From assembly GCF_015207005.2 (NCBI RefSeq), contig NZ_JADEXS020000001.1, positions 682,001 to 746,000 of the forward strand: a DNA stretch of 64,000 nucleotides, written 5' to 3'. The DNA comes from Desmonostoc muscorum LEGE 12446 (GTDB lineage Bacteria > Cyanobacteriota > Cyanobacteriia > Cyanobacteriales > Nostocaceae). Of the stretch, positions 27,518-37,491 are shown piece after piece. Positions within the stretch are counted from its first letter, which is position 1; each line of letters starts with the position of its first letter. Position numbers and translations under genes: made by a program. The notes under the pieces were generated by a model. The model had not been told where the DNA came from. It was given only the letters and a program-made list of their open reading frames with translations, and did not search any database.

Positions 27518-29505
27518 ATGACCCCACCAATTGTTAAGCGCTATCTTATTGCTTTTGAAAAATACAAGTGGATTGGACTAGCTAGTTTTGGTTTAGTTAT
27601 AGCGGGGTCAACGGTGGTGGCTATGCAACCAGATCCACCTCCTAACTACATAGCATCTGCTGCCCTTACCTATAGCGGTCCACCAGTTTCTTTCTCTGCA
27701 ACTGGTACTGAAATCCAACAGCAAGGAAAGGAACTAAATGAGGATGTTTTACTATCAAACCAGATAGTTGCAGCAGTAGCAGAGAAAGTAAATATCAAAC
27801 CGAAACAACTCGGTGCAAGTATTGTCCTTTCTCTACCTAAAAAAAACCCCAGGACTGGAGACTTTGAAACTACTACCTTTGAACTGAAATATGTAGATAG
27901 TGACCCCAAACGAGCTATAGAGGTGTTGGCGGAATTGATGCAATCAATGGTCAAGTTGAGCAGTGACATCAATACTGGACGATTACAAGCAATTATTCAA
28001 AAAATTAACGATCGCCTACCACAAGCTAAACGAGAATTGCAAATTGCTGAAAAGAAGTTGGAACAATACGATCGCATCGAGCGCACAGCAATATTAGCAG
28101 CTGAAAATGGCAGTTTACTCAGCGCCGTTACTGCCAGCCAAAATCTCCAACGGCAAATTCAATTAACTATTTCTGGGGTTGATGGTCAAATTCGCAGTTT
28201 ACAAAATAAATTAGGCTTAACAGTCGGACAGGCTTATATTTCCTCTGCTTTAAGTGCCGATCCGATTATTGCCAACTTGCGAGCGCAAATTTATCAAACC
28301 GAGTCGCAAATCGCTTTGCTAAGGAAAGATTTACGACTTGAACACCCAACGATGATTCAGTTGTTGCGTCAGAAACAAGCTGCTGAAGAATTACTGCAAC
28401 AACGTGCTGCTGAGGTGTTAGGCGGTAATGGTGTGGCGGCTCCCCTTCAAGGTAATGTTGCTAATATTCGCACTTCATCGAGTTTAGATCCAGCACGCCA
28501 ACAGTTGGCAAACCAAATGGTGTCTTTGCAAACCCAACAGGAGACACTCCAACAACAACTAAATCAAGAGATCCAACAAGAAGCGCGACTCCGGCGAGAG
28601 TATTCTTTGATACCGAATAAACAATTAGAGCGATCGCGTTTAGAACAGGAGGTTGGACTCAAAAAAGCCATCTATGACCAAATGCAGGCCAAGCTAACAG
28701 ATGCTAAAACCGCAGAGGCAGAAACAACCAGCAGTCTTAGCATTGCCAGACGGCCGACAGCTATTGCGGATATCAAACCCCCTAAGAGTGTACCTGTTAC
28801 CCTGGCTGTGGGTGGTTTTTTGGGTGTGTTAGTTGGTGGTGGGGTGATATTTTTATTGGGATCGCTGGAAGGAACCTTCAAAACCAGAGAAGATATCCGC
28901 GAGAGCCTCAAGCAACGGGAAGTGGCACTGTTGGGAGAGTTGCCTTTAATGCTAGTTGATGATTTGGATAAAGAAGCAGTGCCAGTGGTACTTTCTCCAG
29001 ATTCTCCCTATTTAGAATTTTATGAAAAGTTCCGCAGTAATCTGCGGCGAATTGGTGGTAAAAACTTAAAGGTGGTGTTAATTACTAGTACCAGTAGCCT
29101 AGAGGGTAAAACCGCAAGTGCTTATAACTTGGGAATTGCTTCCGCCCGTGCTGGGAAAAGAACCTTGATTATCGAGACAGATTTGCGATCGCCTTCTCGT
29201 TGTATGTCCCTGAAAGTAATCCCTGATCCCGACGCCACCATTGAACCCCTGCGTTATTACGCTGACTTGAGTGAATGTATTCGTTTAGTTCCTGATGTGG
29301 AAAATTTATACATTCTTCCGAGTCCTGGCCCTGTGCGGCAATCGGCTGCTATTCTTGAATCTAGCGAAATGCGGCGGCTCATGGATGATGTCCGCGAACG
29401 TTTTGATTTAGTGATTTTAGATACTAGTCCTTTGAGCTTATCCAATGACCCGTTGTTAATCCAGCCCTACAGCGATGGCATGGTATTAGTGGCGCGACCA
29501 CATTA
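27518..29505 (+). pseudogene. Wzc-like polysaccharide co-polymerase/tyrosine kinase, 5' part, interrupted by an IS
   Basis: Residues 1-663 of a predicted 726-residue protein. An N-terminal membrane segment (WIGLASFGLVIAGSTVVAM) is followed by a long Wzz-like coiled periplasmic region, a second helix (VTLAVGGFLGVLVGGGVIFLLG), and the BY-kinase domain with Walker A VVLITSTSSLEGKTASAYNLG, Walker A' TLIIETDLRSP and Walker B FDLVILDTSPL. After RPHY the IS adds about 18 foreign residues and a stop. The lost part is the last 63 residues at 31271-31463. Walker motifs survive, so a truncated protein may still be made; no tyrosine cluster is seen in either part. Confidence 0.9.
29500..29505. repeat. 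Target site duplication ACATTA, left copy
   Basis: ACATTA precedes the left IS end and is repeated exactly at 31265-31270 after the right end. Removing one copy plus the IS restores the reading frame RPHYTEENMLGE of the kinase gene. Confidence 0.9.
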
Positions 29506-31264
29506 TTGGACTTTGGACAAAAAGAAGTTTGTTCGCGAGTCACACTCGCGAACAAAAAACTAGTCATCAGAAATTACCCCAGTTATTTTACAAACTGAGT
29601 CAGACTGAGTTAAACGCCTAAAGCCTAAGAAAATTTATGCGGCTTTGACTTTAGCGAGTGTTGATTTTGACTTCTTCTTGACAACAGGATGCTTAGTTCG
29701 TTGTGTTTGAACTTGACCTTGAACTCGACCGATGGAATTTCCTCTGGTTTTGGGAGAACGAGCGGGTGTACCAATCTCTGAAATAATTCTCTGAAAATCG
29801 CGTTGCACTACACTTGGAGTGGCAATTTTATCATTGTTTTGTTCTAAATAACGCTCCCATGGCCTGGGTAAGTGTGTTGCTAACTCCCTTGCCGCCCACA
29901 ACTGTACGTAAGCTAGGATTACTAAATGTATCCAATTTTCCTCATGCAAAACATCTGGAGTTTGAAACTGCGTCATCAACAAACGCTGCTTGCTAAATCG
30001 CAGCATGTGTTCAATATCAAACCTTTGTCTATAGCAATGGTTTGCAACCGTAGGTGAGATTTCTCCACGTTGCTCACCTATGACAATTAACCACATTGGT
30101 TTCCAGAGAGATTGATTAGTATCATCAGTCACATGAATTCTGAGCAGAGTAAAAGGATGACAATACATTTTTTGGTGCTTGGTTCCCCTCATCAACATTT
30201 GATGCCAAGCGAGTATGGTGATGTTTAAAAGACGACCCTTACAGGTTGTCTGCTGAATTTGTGTTGTCTCGTCGGGAGAGTGCCAAGTTTCAACATCAGC
30301 TAAATTAAACCGTTCACCGTATTTTTTTGGACAACCACGTTTTTTCTTTGACTCATCAACGGGTGGAGATTGGTAGAAAATTCGATTACTACGAACTCTG
30401 GCTATCACTACCACATTTTTGTGTTTGGATTGGTCAAACAGAAATGAACGCTGACTATAGGCGCTATCTGCTACTAAGACGCACAATTTTTCCTGCCAGG
30501 GCAGTGATGAATCAGACATTACTGAGGAAATTTGTTCACTACCCACATCAACACCAGTTTTATCAAGTGATACCCTTTCTCCTGATATTGGTATTGACCA
30601 AGGGGCGGCATTCCCAGTTTCTTTCTCTGGTAAGATAGAAAGTATCGAATAAGAATGACCAATATTAATCGGTTTGTTACCCTTGATAGTATTTGGCTGG
30701 TAAATATACCCACGTTCAGCTAAAGTCCTCGCGTAAGGACGCGGATGCGGTGTTGTATCAAGAGCGAATAAGTAAAAAGGGCGTTGTTGTGGTTGCTTAA
30801 TTAACTCAGATACCACCCTAATTAAGTTATTGGGTTTTTCTTGTTCTTCTTGTTCTTCTTCTTCATTGTTCTTCTCCTGAATATTTGTATTAAATGATTT
30901 TTGAATTGCTTTATAAATAGAATTATAGCTTCTGGGAAACAAAGGACTTAAAGATAACTCCGCAATTGAATTGGCTCCCGTATTACCCGCAAGCGCATCC
31001 AACAAATCCATACAGGCGTCGCTACATGAAGAAAAACAGTTGTAAATTTTTTGTCTAAAATCTTGAAATTGCGCTATTAATTGATTGTTATTAAATTTTG
31101 GCATAGCCATCAGTATTTACCCAAAGATACTTTGTAGTTGATATTACTATTTGTTGGGGGTCTGATGGCTATGCTTTTTTCTGCTCGTCACTATAAACAA
31201 GATTAATCATTCATTTATTCGCGAGTCACACTCGCGAATAAACTTCTTTTTGTCCAAAGTCCAA
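29506..31264 (-). mobile_element. IS4-type insertion sequence, 1,759 bp, inserted in the Wzc-like gene
   Basis: Perfectly bounded element: 35-bp terminal inverted repeats with one mismatch (29506-29540 and 31230-31264, starting TTGGACTTTGGACAAAAAG), one DDE transposase gene on the minus strand, and a 6-bp target duplication ACATTA. Immediately inside each end is a 23-nt hairpin (29531-29553 and 31217-31239) overlapping the inner part of the terminal repeat. Both stems are perfect although the outer base pair differs (G-C on the left, A-T on the right). The element looks intact and possibly recent. Confidence 0.93.
29635..31110 (-). CDS. IS4-superfamily DDE transposase
   Basis: 491 residues. 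Catalytic acidic residues are suggested by FALDTTPHPRP (D), LCVLVADSAYSQRSF (D) and RQRFDIEHMLRFSKQ (E). The last region obeys the IS4-family Y-(2)-R-(3)-E-(6)-K signature exactly (YRQRFDIEHMLRFSK). The N-terminus has a helical region and an acidic run (NEEEEQEEQEK) near residue 82. The C-terminus is basic (QRTKHPVVKKKSKSTLAK). It fills most of the 1,759-bp element and shows no stop or frameshift, so it is probably active. The subgroup was not determined. Confidence 0.9.
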   Translation of the reverse strand: MAMPKFNNNQLIAQFQDFRQKIYNCFSSCSDACMDLLDALAGNTGANSIAELSLSPLFPRSYNSIYKAIQKSFNTNIQEKNNEEEEQEEQEKPNNLIRVVSELIKQPQQRPFYLFALDTTPHPRPYARTLAERGYIYQPNTIKGNKPINIGHSYSILSILPEKETGNAAPWSIPISGERVSLDKTGVDVGSEQISSVMSDSSLPWQEKLCVLVADSAYSQRSFLFDQSKHKNVVVIARVRSNRIFYQSPPVDESKKKRGCPKKYGERFNLADVETWHSPDETTQIQQTTCKGRLLNITILAWHQMLMRGTKHQKMYCHPFTLLRIHVTDDTNQSLWKPMWLIVIGEQRGEISPTVANHCYRQRFDIEHMLRFSKQRLLMTQFQTPDVLHEENWIHLVILAYVQLWAARELATHLPRPWERYLEQNNDKIATPSVVQRDFQRIISEIGTPARSPKTRGNSIGRVQGQVQTQRTKHPVVKKKSKSTLAKVKAA

Positions 31265-31270
31265 ACATTA

Positions 31271-31463
31271 TACAGAAGAGAATATGCTCGGCGAAGCGAT
31301 CGATCAATTGGTTGAATCGGAACTGGGGTTATTAGGAGCAATTATTAATGGTGCTGATATCGTCGTTTCTCTACCTGCACCAACGTTTTCATCTGAATCT
31401 GAAGTAGAAGCAGAAAATGTTGAAGAATCAGAAGAAGTTTCAGCAGGTGCGACTAAAACGTAG
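31271..31463 (+). pseudogene. Wzc-like kinase gene, 3' remnant beyond the IS
   Basis: In frame with the 5' part once the IS and one ACATTA are removed, it reads TEENMLGEAIDQLVESELGL, then LGAIINGADIVVSLPAPTF and an acidic tail, ending TAG at 31461-31463. It is the normal C-terminus of the BY-kinase domain with an unconserved tail. It has no start of its own with a clear ribosome site. Confidence 0.88.
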
Positions 31464-31469
31464 AAAAAA

Positions 31470-31618
31470 TGGGGAGTGGGGAGTGGGGAGTGGGGAAGAT
31501 GAGGGGGATGAGGGGGATGAGGGAGTGAGGGAGTGAGGGATAAGAATTAATAACCAATACCCAATGCCCAGTCCCCAGTCCCCAATGCCCAGTCCCCAGT
31601 CCCCAATGCCCAGTCCCC
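31470..31618. repeat. Purine-rich and CCCCAGT/CAATGCC tandem repeats
   Basis: GGGGAGT and GAGGGGGAT units followed by CCCAGTCCCCAGTCCCCAATG units; the last reaches the stop codon of the first rhomboid gene. Confidence 0.8.
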
Positions 31619-31619
31619 A

Positions 31620-32321
31620 TTAATCACGTCTAAACAATCCAAATACGGGAGCAAGAATTATTCCAAAAACAAAACCACCGATGTGTGCCCAATAGGCAAC
31701 TCCACCAGTTTGTACACTCATGTTGGCTGCTTGCAGGCTTACAAGCCCGGATATCACATTTTGTACAAAGAAAAGTCCAATTATTACTAGTGCTGGAACT
31801 CGGATAGTGGTGATAAAAATCCCCAAAAATACTAAAGTCATCACTCTAGCGTGGGGAAAGCGAATAATGTACGCACCCAAAACCCCAGAAATTGCCCCAC
31901 TTGCGCCCAAGGAAGGAATCTCAGAATTGATGCCAATAAACCATTGGCACAATGCAGCTAAAGCACCACATGTCAAATAAAAAATTAAATATTTAAAATG
32001 ACCTAAACGATCTTCAATATTGTTGCCAAAAACCCAGAGAAACACCATATTTGAGATTAAGTGCCACCATCCGCCGTGTAAGAATTGCGACGTAAATAAG
32101 GTTATCCATTCCGCAGATAAATTGGTGGTTAATTCTTGAGGAACTACTGCATACTGACTTAAAAATTGATTCAATTGTGCATTTGGCAGGGTAACCTCAT
32201 GAAGAAAAACTAAAATATTCATGCCAATTAACCCGTAGGTGAAATACGGGGTAATTCGCGTGGGATTTTCATCGTAGAGAGGAAACACAGGTGTTTTTCC
32301 TAAATTATTGACTAACTGCAA
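31620..32321 (-). CDS. Rhomboid-family intramembrane serine protease
   Basis: 233 residues, six or so membrane helices. Catalytic serine lies in SLGASGAISGVLGAYI (GASG) and the paired histidine in AYWAHIGGFVFGIIL. The loop motif FTSQFLHGGWWHLISNMVFLWVFGNNIEDRLGH is a family hallmark. Rhomboids cut single-pass membrane proteins within the bilayer. A close paralogue lies 280 bp upstream on the same strand, so this is a tandem duplication with divergence. Confidence 0.93.
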   Translation of the reverse strand: MQLVNNLGKTPVFPLYDENPTRITPYFTYGLIGMNILVFLHEVTLPNAQLNQFLSQYAVVPQELTTNLSAEWITLFTSQFLHGGWWHLISNMVFLWVFGNNIEDRLGHFKYLIFYLTCGALAALCQWFIGINSEIPSLGASGAISGVLGAYIIRFPHARVMTLVFLGIFITTIRVPALVIIGLFFVQNVISGLVSLQAANMSVQTGGVAYWAHIGGFVFGIILAPVFGLFRRD

Positions 32322-32520
32322 TATAGCTTGTATTACGCGCAGTTGTTGAGTTTAGGTATTTTAACTCAGAGTAATTTGGCAAAAATACAGCAGAATTCAG
32401 GAGTCAGAATTCAGGAGTCAGAATGGGCTACGCCCCGCTACGCTAACAGAATTCAGAATTAGAATAGGTCTCTGTACCTATATTTTAAACTTTGATGGGA
32501 TATAGCGGTTCGCAATCACA

Positions 32521-32580
32521 TGAGGTACATAAATTTGTAGGGGCGCATAGCCATGCGCCCCTACAAATTTATGTACCTCA
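32521..32580. repeat. 60-bp perfect foldback element between the rhomboid genes
   Basis: Two 28-nt arms, starting TGAGGTACATAAATTTGTAG and ending with its reverse complement, pair perfectly around AGCC. The core GTAGGGGCGCA...TGCGCCCCTAC recurs at 46771-46798 after the PEBP gene. It may terminate transcription or be a small mobile repeat. Confidence 0.9.
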
Positions 32581-32603
32581 CGAAAGCGAGAAATTTGATA
32601 CTT

Positions 32604-33320
32604 CTATAACCAAGATTCTTCTGGGGATTTATCGCTAAATAAACCTAACAGTGGGCCAAGAATTGCCCCAAAAATAAACCCGCCTGCATGTGCCCAGTAG
32701 GCAATACCCCCGCTTTCCATACCGATGTTAGTAGGTGTTTCGAGGCTGACAAGTCCGTAGAAGGCTTGTTCGAGAAACCAAAATCCTAGAAAGAAGTATG
32801 CTGGGACGCGGAAAGTGGGGAAGAAAAATCCTAAAGGTACAACGCCAATAACTTCAGCTTTGGGAAAGCGAAGAATGTACGCTCCCATGACACCTGCGAT
32901 CGCACCACTCGCACCCAATGAAGGAATGCTAGAATCTTGAGCGAAGTACCACTGGGTTAATGATGCCAAAACACCGCACGCTAAATAAAACAGCAAATAT
33001 TTGGCATGACCTAATTTATCTTCAACGTTATTACCAAAAATCCAGAGAAACAACATATTGCCGCCTAGATGCAATAAACCGCCGTGCAAAAATTGTGAGG
33101 TAATCAAAGTTGCCCACTCTGGCACTGGTTGATGTACAGAGATACCAGCAAAGCTTAAGGTAAGTTCTCGTGGGACTACAGCTGCAAGGTGGAAAAACCC
33201 ATTTAATGCTTGCGGCGGAAGACTTGATTCATAAATAAATGCAAGGACGTTGATAGCAACCAGTCCATAAGTCACATAAGGGGTAATTTTTGTAGGATTA
33301 TTATCTCTAATGGGAACCAC
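32604..33320 (-). CDS. Rhomboid-family intramembrane serine protease (paralogue)
   Basis: 238 residues from a GTG start at 33320 (MVPIRDNNPTKITPYVTYGL). Catalytic GASGAIAGVMGAYILRFP and the histidine in AYWAHAGGFIFGAIL are kept, together with ITSQFLHGGLLHLGGNMLFLWIFGNNVEDKLGH. It shares its organisation with the gene at 31.6 kb. It ends with a short charged tail (SDKSPEESWL). Tandem copies suggest divided substrates, which sequence cannot reveal. Confidence 0.92.
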   Translation of the reverse strand: MVPIRDNNPTKITPYVTYGLVAINVLAFIYESSLPPQALNGFFHLAAVVPRELTLSFAGISVHQPVPEWATLITSQFLHGGLLHLGGNMLFLWIFGNNVEDKLGHAKYLLFYLACGVLASLTQWYFAQDSSIPSLGASGAIAGVMGAYILRFPKAEVIGVVPLGFFFPTFRVPAYFFLGFWFLEQAFYGLVSLETPTNIGMESGGIAYWAHAGGFIFGAILGPLLGLFSDKSPEESWL

Positions 33321-33533
33321 GGGCGTTTTTCCTGATGTTAAGACACAAACTCTACATTACTGAATTGTGGAAGTAGTTTCTTCTACCTCGTGGATAAATC
33401 TGACTTTGAAACTTAAAAACCGATAAGAGTTTATCTTGCAGATGCCCATTGCGATCGCCTTTTGTCGTAATCTAGGCGATCGTAATGCCTAAACCATTCA
33501 TTACAATAGCTGACCAAACCCACTGACAAACTC

Positions 33534-34154
33534 ATGTTTTTTGCAAATTCTCTGGAAAATCAACTCCAGCGGTGGAACGAAACCATCCGCAATCAGCCGA
33601 AAAATCCTAATGCTTACATTCGTCGAGGCATGGTTAACTTTCAGCTAGCCAAGATTGATGAATCTATTCAAGATTTTGACATAGCAGAGCAATTGGATGC
33701 CAGTGTCAAACCCTACCTCTGGCAACGTGGATTATCGTATTATTATGCAGAAAGATTTGCTGAGGGTGCTCAACAGTTTGAAATAGATTTGACGGTGAAT
33801 GCTCAAGATGTAGAAGAAACAGTGTGGCGATATCTCTGCATCGCTCGTTCGTTAGGTGTTGAAGAAGCGCGTAATTCTTTACTAACTGTGAAAAATGATC
33901 CTCGACGTGTTATGCAGGGTGTATATGATTTCTATGCAGGAGACTTTACACCAGATGATGTTTTAAATGTTAGCCAATTAGAAGGGATAAAGGGAAATTT
34001 TTACAGTCATCTTTACTTGGGATTATATTACGAAGCTGAGAATAATCTTGATTTAGCTCAACAGTATATAGTTAAGGCTGCTGATAATTACAAGATTGAT
34101 GATTATATGTGGTATTTGGCGCAGGTACATAAAAAATTACGAGGGTGGATATAG
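33534..34154 (+). CDS. Tetratricopeptide-repeat protein
   Basis: 206 residues with TPR-like helices: NPNAYIRRGMVNFQLAKIDESIQDFDIAEQLD, KPYLWQRGLSYYYAERFAEGAQQFEIDLTV and a C-terminal FYSHLYLGLYYEAENNLDLAQQYIVKAADN. No signal peptide or membrane helix, so probably a cytoplasmic protein-binding scaffold. Partner unknown. A dispersed palindrome of the GTAGAGACGCG family follows the stop. Confidence 0.82.
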   Translation: MFFANSLENQLQRWNETIRNQPKNPNAYIRRGMVNFQLAKIDESIQDFDIAEQLDASVKPYLWQRGLSYYYAERFAEGAQQFEIDLTVNAQDVEETVWRYLCIARSLGVEEARNSLLTVKNDPRRVMQGVYDFYAGDFTPDDVLNVSQLEGIKGNFYSHLYLGLYYEAENNLDLAQQYIVKAADNYKIDDYMWYLAQVHKKLRGWI

Positions 34155-34219
34155 TCTTTCAGACGCGATGAATCGCGTCTCTACATGAATATTTTTAGGG
34201 TTAACCCAAGGGTATTGGC

Positions 34220-36289
34220 TTATACTTCAACATTTAAAGTACGCACCAAAAAAGCCCATTTATCGGCGGCTTCCTCGATTATTTTAGCTGTGGGTTTACC
34301 TGCTCCATGTCCTGCTTTAGTCTCAATTCTAATTAACACTGGCGCATCACCTGCGTGATTTGCTTGCAAAGCTGCGGCAAATTTGAAACTATGAGCAGGA
34401 ACAACGCGATCGTCGTGATCGGCTGTGGTAATTAAGGTTGCAGGGTAAGCTGTATCTGGTTTGAGATTGTGCAATGGGGAGTAAGCATATAGCACAGGAA
34501 ATTCTTCTGGATTATCTGGAGAACCATATTCGGCAGTCCAAGCCCAGCCGATGGTAAATTTGTGGAACCGCAACATATCCATAACGCCGACTGCTGGTAA
34601 AGCTGCACCAAACAAATCGGGGCGCTGCGTCATACAAGCACCCACTAATAAACCGCCGTTACTTCCACCTGCGATCGCCAGCTTATCAGTTTTAGTATAC
34701 TTGTTAGCAATTAACCACTCAGCTGCCCCTATAAAATCATCGAAGACATTCTGTTTTTTCTCCTTCATTCCTGCTTGGTGCCATTCTTCGCCGTATTCGC
34801 CACCACCGCGTAGATTCGGCACTGCATACACACCACCCATCTCCATCCACACCAACAGACTCACAGAAAAACCAGGTGTCTGGGAGACACTAAAACCACC
34901 ATAAGCGTAAAGATAAGTCGGGTTATTTCCATCCAATTTTATGCCTTTTTTATGAGTGATAAACATCGGCACTCTAGTACCATCTTTACTCTGATAAAAG
35001 ACTTGTTTTATCTGGTAATCATCAGGATTAAAATCTACTTTTGGTTTCCGAAAAACCTCACTTTTTCCTGTTACCATATCGTAGCGGTAAATAGTCCCTG
35101 GTATGGTGTAGCTGGTAAAACTATAAAAAGTTTCAGTATCATAACGCTTACCACCAAAACCGCCTGCTGAACCAAGTCCGGGTAATTCTACCTCCCGTAT
35201 AAATTCACCCTTGAGGTCGAAAATTTTGATTTGGCTGTGAGCATCTTTCAGATAATCAGCAACAAATTGGTTATTGAGTATGCCAACGCTTTCGAGAGTT
35301 TCTGCTGTCTGTGGAATAATTTCTTGCCAATTTTCTCGTGCAGGTTTGTTGGTATCAATGGCAATCAATCTTCCGCGTGGGGCATTGAAATCGGTGCGAA
35401 AATAAAAGACGCTACCATCATTATCGATTAGGCTATAATCTGCCTCAAACTGGTTAATTAGTTCTACAACTTCAGCATCGGGATTAGTCAAGTCTTTGTA
35501 GAAAACTAAACTTTTAGAATCACTTCCCAGCCAAACTGAAATTATTAAATAGTGTCCATCTTCAGTAACATCGCCACTAAAACCCCATTCTTTTTGATCG
35601 GGACGATGGTAAATTAGTACATCTTCTGATTGGGGTTTACCTAGTTGATGATAGTAGAGCTTTTGATAATAGTTAACATCTTCTAATCGAGTTTTTTCAT
35701 TTGGTTCATCATAGCGACTGTAAAAAAAACCTTGAGAATCATGTGTCCAAGATGCGCCAGAAAATTTAATCCACTGCAAGTGGTCTTGTAAATCTTCTCC
35801 AGTTTCAACATCGCGGACTTTCCACTCTTGCCAATCAGAACCGGATGTAGATATACCGTATGCTAAAAGTTTACCATCTTCGCTAATGGACAATCCCGAA
35901 AGAGCAACAGTACCATCTTCTGAGAGTTTATTGGGGTCGAGTAAAACTCTAGGTTCAGCATCGAGAGATTTTAGGGTGTAGAGAACACTTTGATTTTGCA
36001 GTCCATCATTTTTGAAATAAAAGTATTGTTCACCTTCTTTAAAAGGGATACTATATTTCTCATAATCCCAAAGTTTAGTCAAGCGTTGTTTAATTTTTTC
36101 CCTAGCAGGAATTTCACTCAAGTAGCCAAAAGTAACTTGATTTTGTGCTTCAATCCAAACTCTTGTTTCTTGGGAGTCAGGATCTTCTAACCATCGGTAA
36201 GGATCTGTAACTAAAGTACCGTGGTACTTATCGACTTGGTTGCTCTTGTGGCTGGATGGGTAAGCGAGGGATTTTTCAGACGGTGGCAT
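34220..36289 (-). CDS. Prolyl oligopeptidase (peptidase family S9A)
   Basis: 689 residues, the usual family length. The N-terminal YPSSHKSNQVDKYHGTLVTDPYRWLED precedes a beta-propeller, and the C-terminal alpha/beta-hydrolase domain carries the nucleophile in AIAGGSNGGLLVGACMTQRP, the acid in TTADHDDRVVPAHSFKF and His661 in ETKAGHGAGKP. It cuts short peptides after proline. No signal peptide is seen, so cytoplasmic. It is not linked in function to its neighbours. Confidence 0.95.
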   Translation of the reverse strand: MPPSEKSLAYPSSHKSNQVDKYHGTLVTDPYRWLEDPDSQETRVWIEAQNQVTFGYLSEIPAREKIKQRLTKLWDYEKYSIPFKEGEQYFYFKNDGLQNQSVLYTLKSLDAEPRVLLDPNKLSEDGTVALSGLSISEDGKLLAYGISTSGSDWQEWKVRDVETGEDLQDHLQWIKFSGASWTHDSQGFFYSRYDEPNEKTRLEDVNYYQKLYYHQLGKPQSEDVLIYHRPDQKEWGFSGDVTEDGHYLIISVWLGSDSKSLVFYKDLTNPDAEVVELINQFEADYSLIDNDGSVFYFRTDFNAPRGRLIAIDTNKPARENWQEIIPQTAETLESVGILNNQFVADYLKDAHSQIKIFDLKGEFIREVELPGLGSAGGFGGKRYDTETFYSFTSYTIPGTIYRYDMVTGKSEVFRKPKVDFNPDDYQIKQVFYQSKDGTRVPMFITHKKGIKLDGNNPTYLYAYGGFSVSQTPGFSVSLLVWMEMGGVYAVPNLRGGGEYGEEWHQAGMKEKKQNVFDDFIGAAEWLIANKYTKTDKLAIAGGSNGGLLVGACMTQRPDLFGAALPAVGVMDMLRFHKFTIGWAWTAEYGSPDNPEEFPVLYAYSPLHNLKPDTAYPATLITTADHDDRVVPAHSFKFAAALQANHAGDAPVLIRIETKAGHGAGKPTAKIIEEAADKWAFLVRTLNVEV

Positions 36290-36354
36290 AATATCAGGTG
36301 AAAATTACTATTTTACATATTACAAATATAGACTCTAAATTTGGAGTATATGCT

Positions 36355-36621
36355 TAGCTGATGCGCTTCCAAGTTGCAATGAAGAATTTGAAGAGATTAT
36401 TGCTGTTAATCAAGATTTGCATTTGCAATTAGATGAACTCAAAGATACTCAATCTAAGATGCAGGAATACTTAGAAAATGGGTTACAATTTGGTTAGGTT
36501 AATTAATCCCAAAGATAAATAAGTAGAAATTTATCGCCCTAATCAAGTACCTAAAGTTTTACAATTTCCTACAAGTCTATCTTGTGAAGATGTTCTCCTT
36601 GGTTTTATTTTAAATCTATAA
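36355..36621 (+). pseudogene. Decayed Uma2-family gene
   Basis: Two frames together give a Uma2-like ending. One reads LPSCNEEFEEIIAVNQDLHL and then SKMQEYLENG before a stop. A shifted frame continues VRLINPKDK, a TAA where relatives have a Gln codon, then VEIYRPNQVPKVLQFPTSLS and EDVLLGFILNL, ending at 36621. The N-terminal and C-terminal pieces are adjacent, so the middle has been deleted. Not expressed as a normal protein. Confidence 0.72.
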
Positions 36622-36811
36622 CCAATTTTTAGATAATCGTTCTTAAAGAAAAAGCCCCGCCAGACGGCGGAGCAGTTACGTGCTATTTTCACTTTATAGT
36701 ACAATTATACTATATGCGATCCTAAATACGGCCAATTCCGAGAAAATCCCACAACCAAATTTATACTTGATATGATTGGGAACCGCTATAGTTTATGCTA
36801 GCTGTTGTTAA

Positions 36812-37444
36812 CTAGCTTATTTTCTTCCTCACCCAAGCGCGAAAGGATTTGAGCAAAGCAATTTCACCCATACTTTTACTCTGCTCAATAAATCTGCTGA
36901 TCTCACTTACTGAAACTATAGGAAAGGCAATACTAAATTTACACTCGACATATTGCCCTTCTACCAACTGATAAAACTTTAAATCTTGCCCGTTATATCT
37001 CCAAAGTTCATTTACACCCAGTGCTGCATAAATACCAAATTTGTTAACTGAAGTGCTGGTGATGTCAATCTCAATTGCTAAATCAGGCGGTGGGTCTGTT
37101 TCTAAATTTAGCTTTTCCTTACCTCTAATAGCTGCTTCATTCTGGATATAGTAACAAGTATCTGGTTCTATTCCCCGCTTTGCAATTTTTCGTTTCAATG
37201 TTGTTGAACCAGCACTTCTAACTTCAATATCTAATTCTTCAGCTAAAGCAATGATGAAATTACCAAAATTACTTTTAGGGTTTTCATGCTCAAACAGTGG
37301 TGTCATAATTTCTAAAGTGCCGCAGTCATAAGCAAACCGAGAACCTCTATCCTCGCCCGTCTCTTGAAGCAAGGCTTCAAAGGTTTCCCAGCTAACGTTA
37401 TATAGCACTGTTCTTTGTTCAGCAGGTGTTGATTTGACAAGCAT
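36812..37444 (-). CDS. Uma2-family (DUF820) PD-(D/E)XK-like protein
   Basis: 210 residues: YNVSWETFEALLQETGEDRGSRFAYDCGTLEIMTPLFEHE at the start, GIEPDTCYYIQNEAAIRGKEKL and DPPPDLAIEIDITSTSVNKFGIYAALGVNELWRYNG as the nuclease-fold core. Clearly a tandem duplicate of the next gene upstream (starts nearly identical for 35 residues). Role unknown; cyanobacteria hold many copies. Confidence 0.87.
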   Translation of the reverse strand: MLVKSTPAEQRTVLYNVSWETFEALLQETGEDRGSRFAYDCGTLEIMTPLFEHENPKSNFGNFIIALAEELDIEVRSAGSTTLKRKIAKRGIEPDTCYYIQNEAAIRGKEKLNLETDPPPDLAIEIDITSTSVNKFGIYAALGVNELWRYNGQDLKFYQLVEGQYVECKFSIAFPIVSVSEISRFIEQSKSMGEIALLKSFRAWVRKKIS

Positions 37445-37491
37445 ATCTTAGAAAAATAAGCTATTAATTAGATTTGTGAGTGAGGTATACT

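Noticed and set aside
36650..36700. Intrinsic terminator (CCCGCCAGACGGCGG) after the decayed Uma2 gene
   Set aside because: The stem is short and no T-run follows on either strand; not strong enough to list as a feature.
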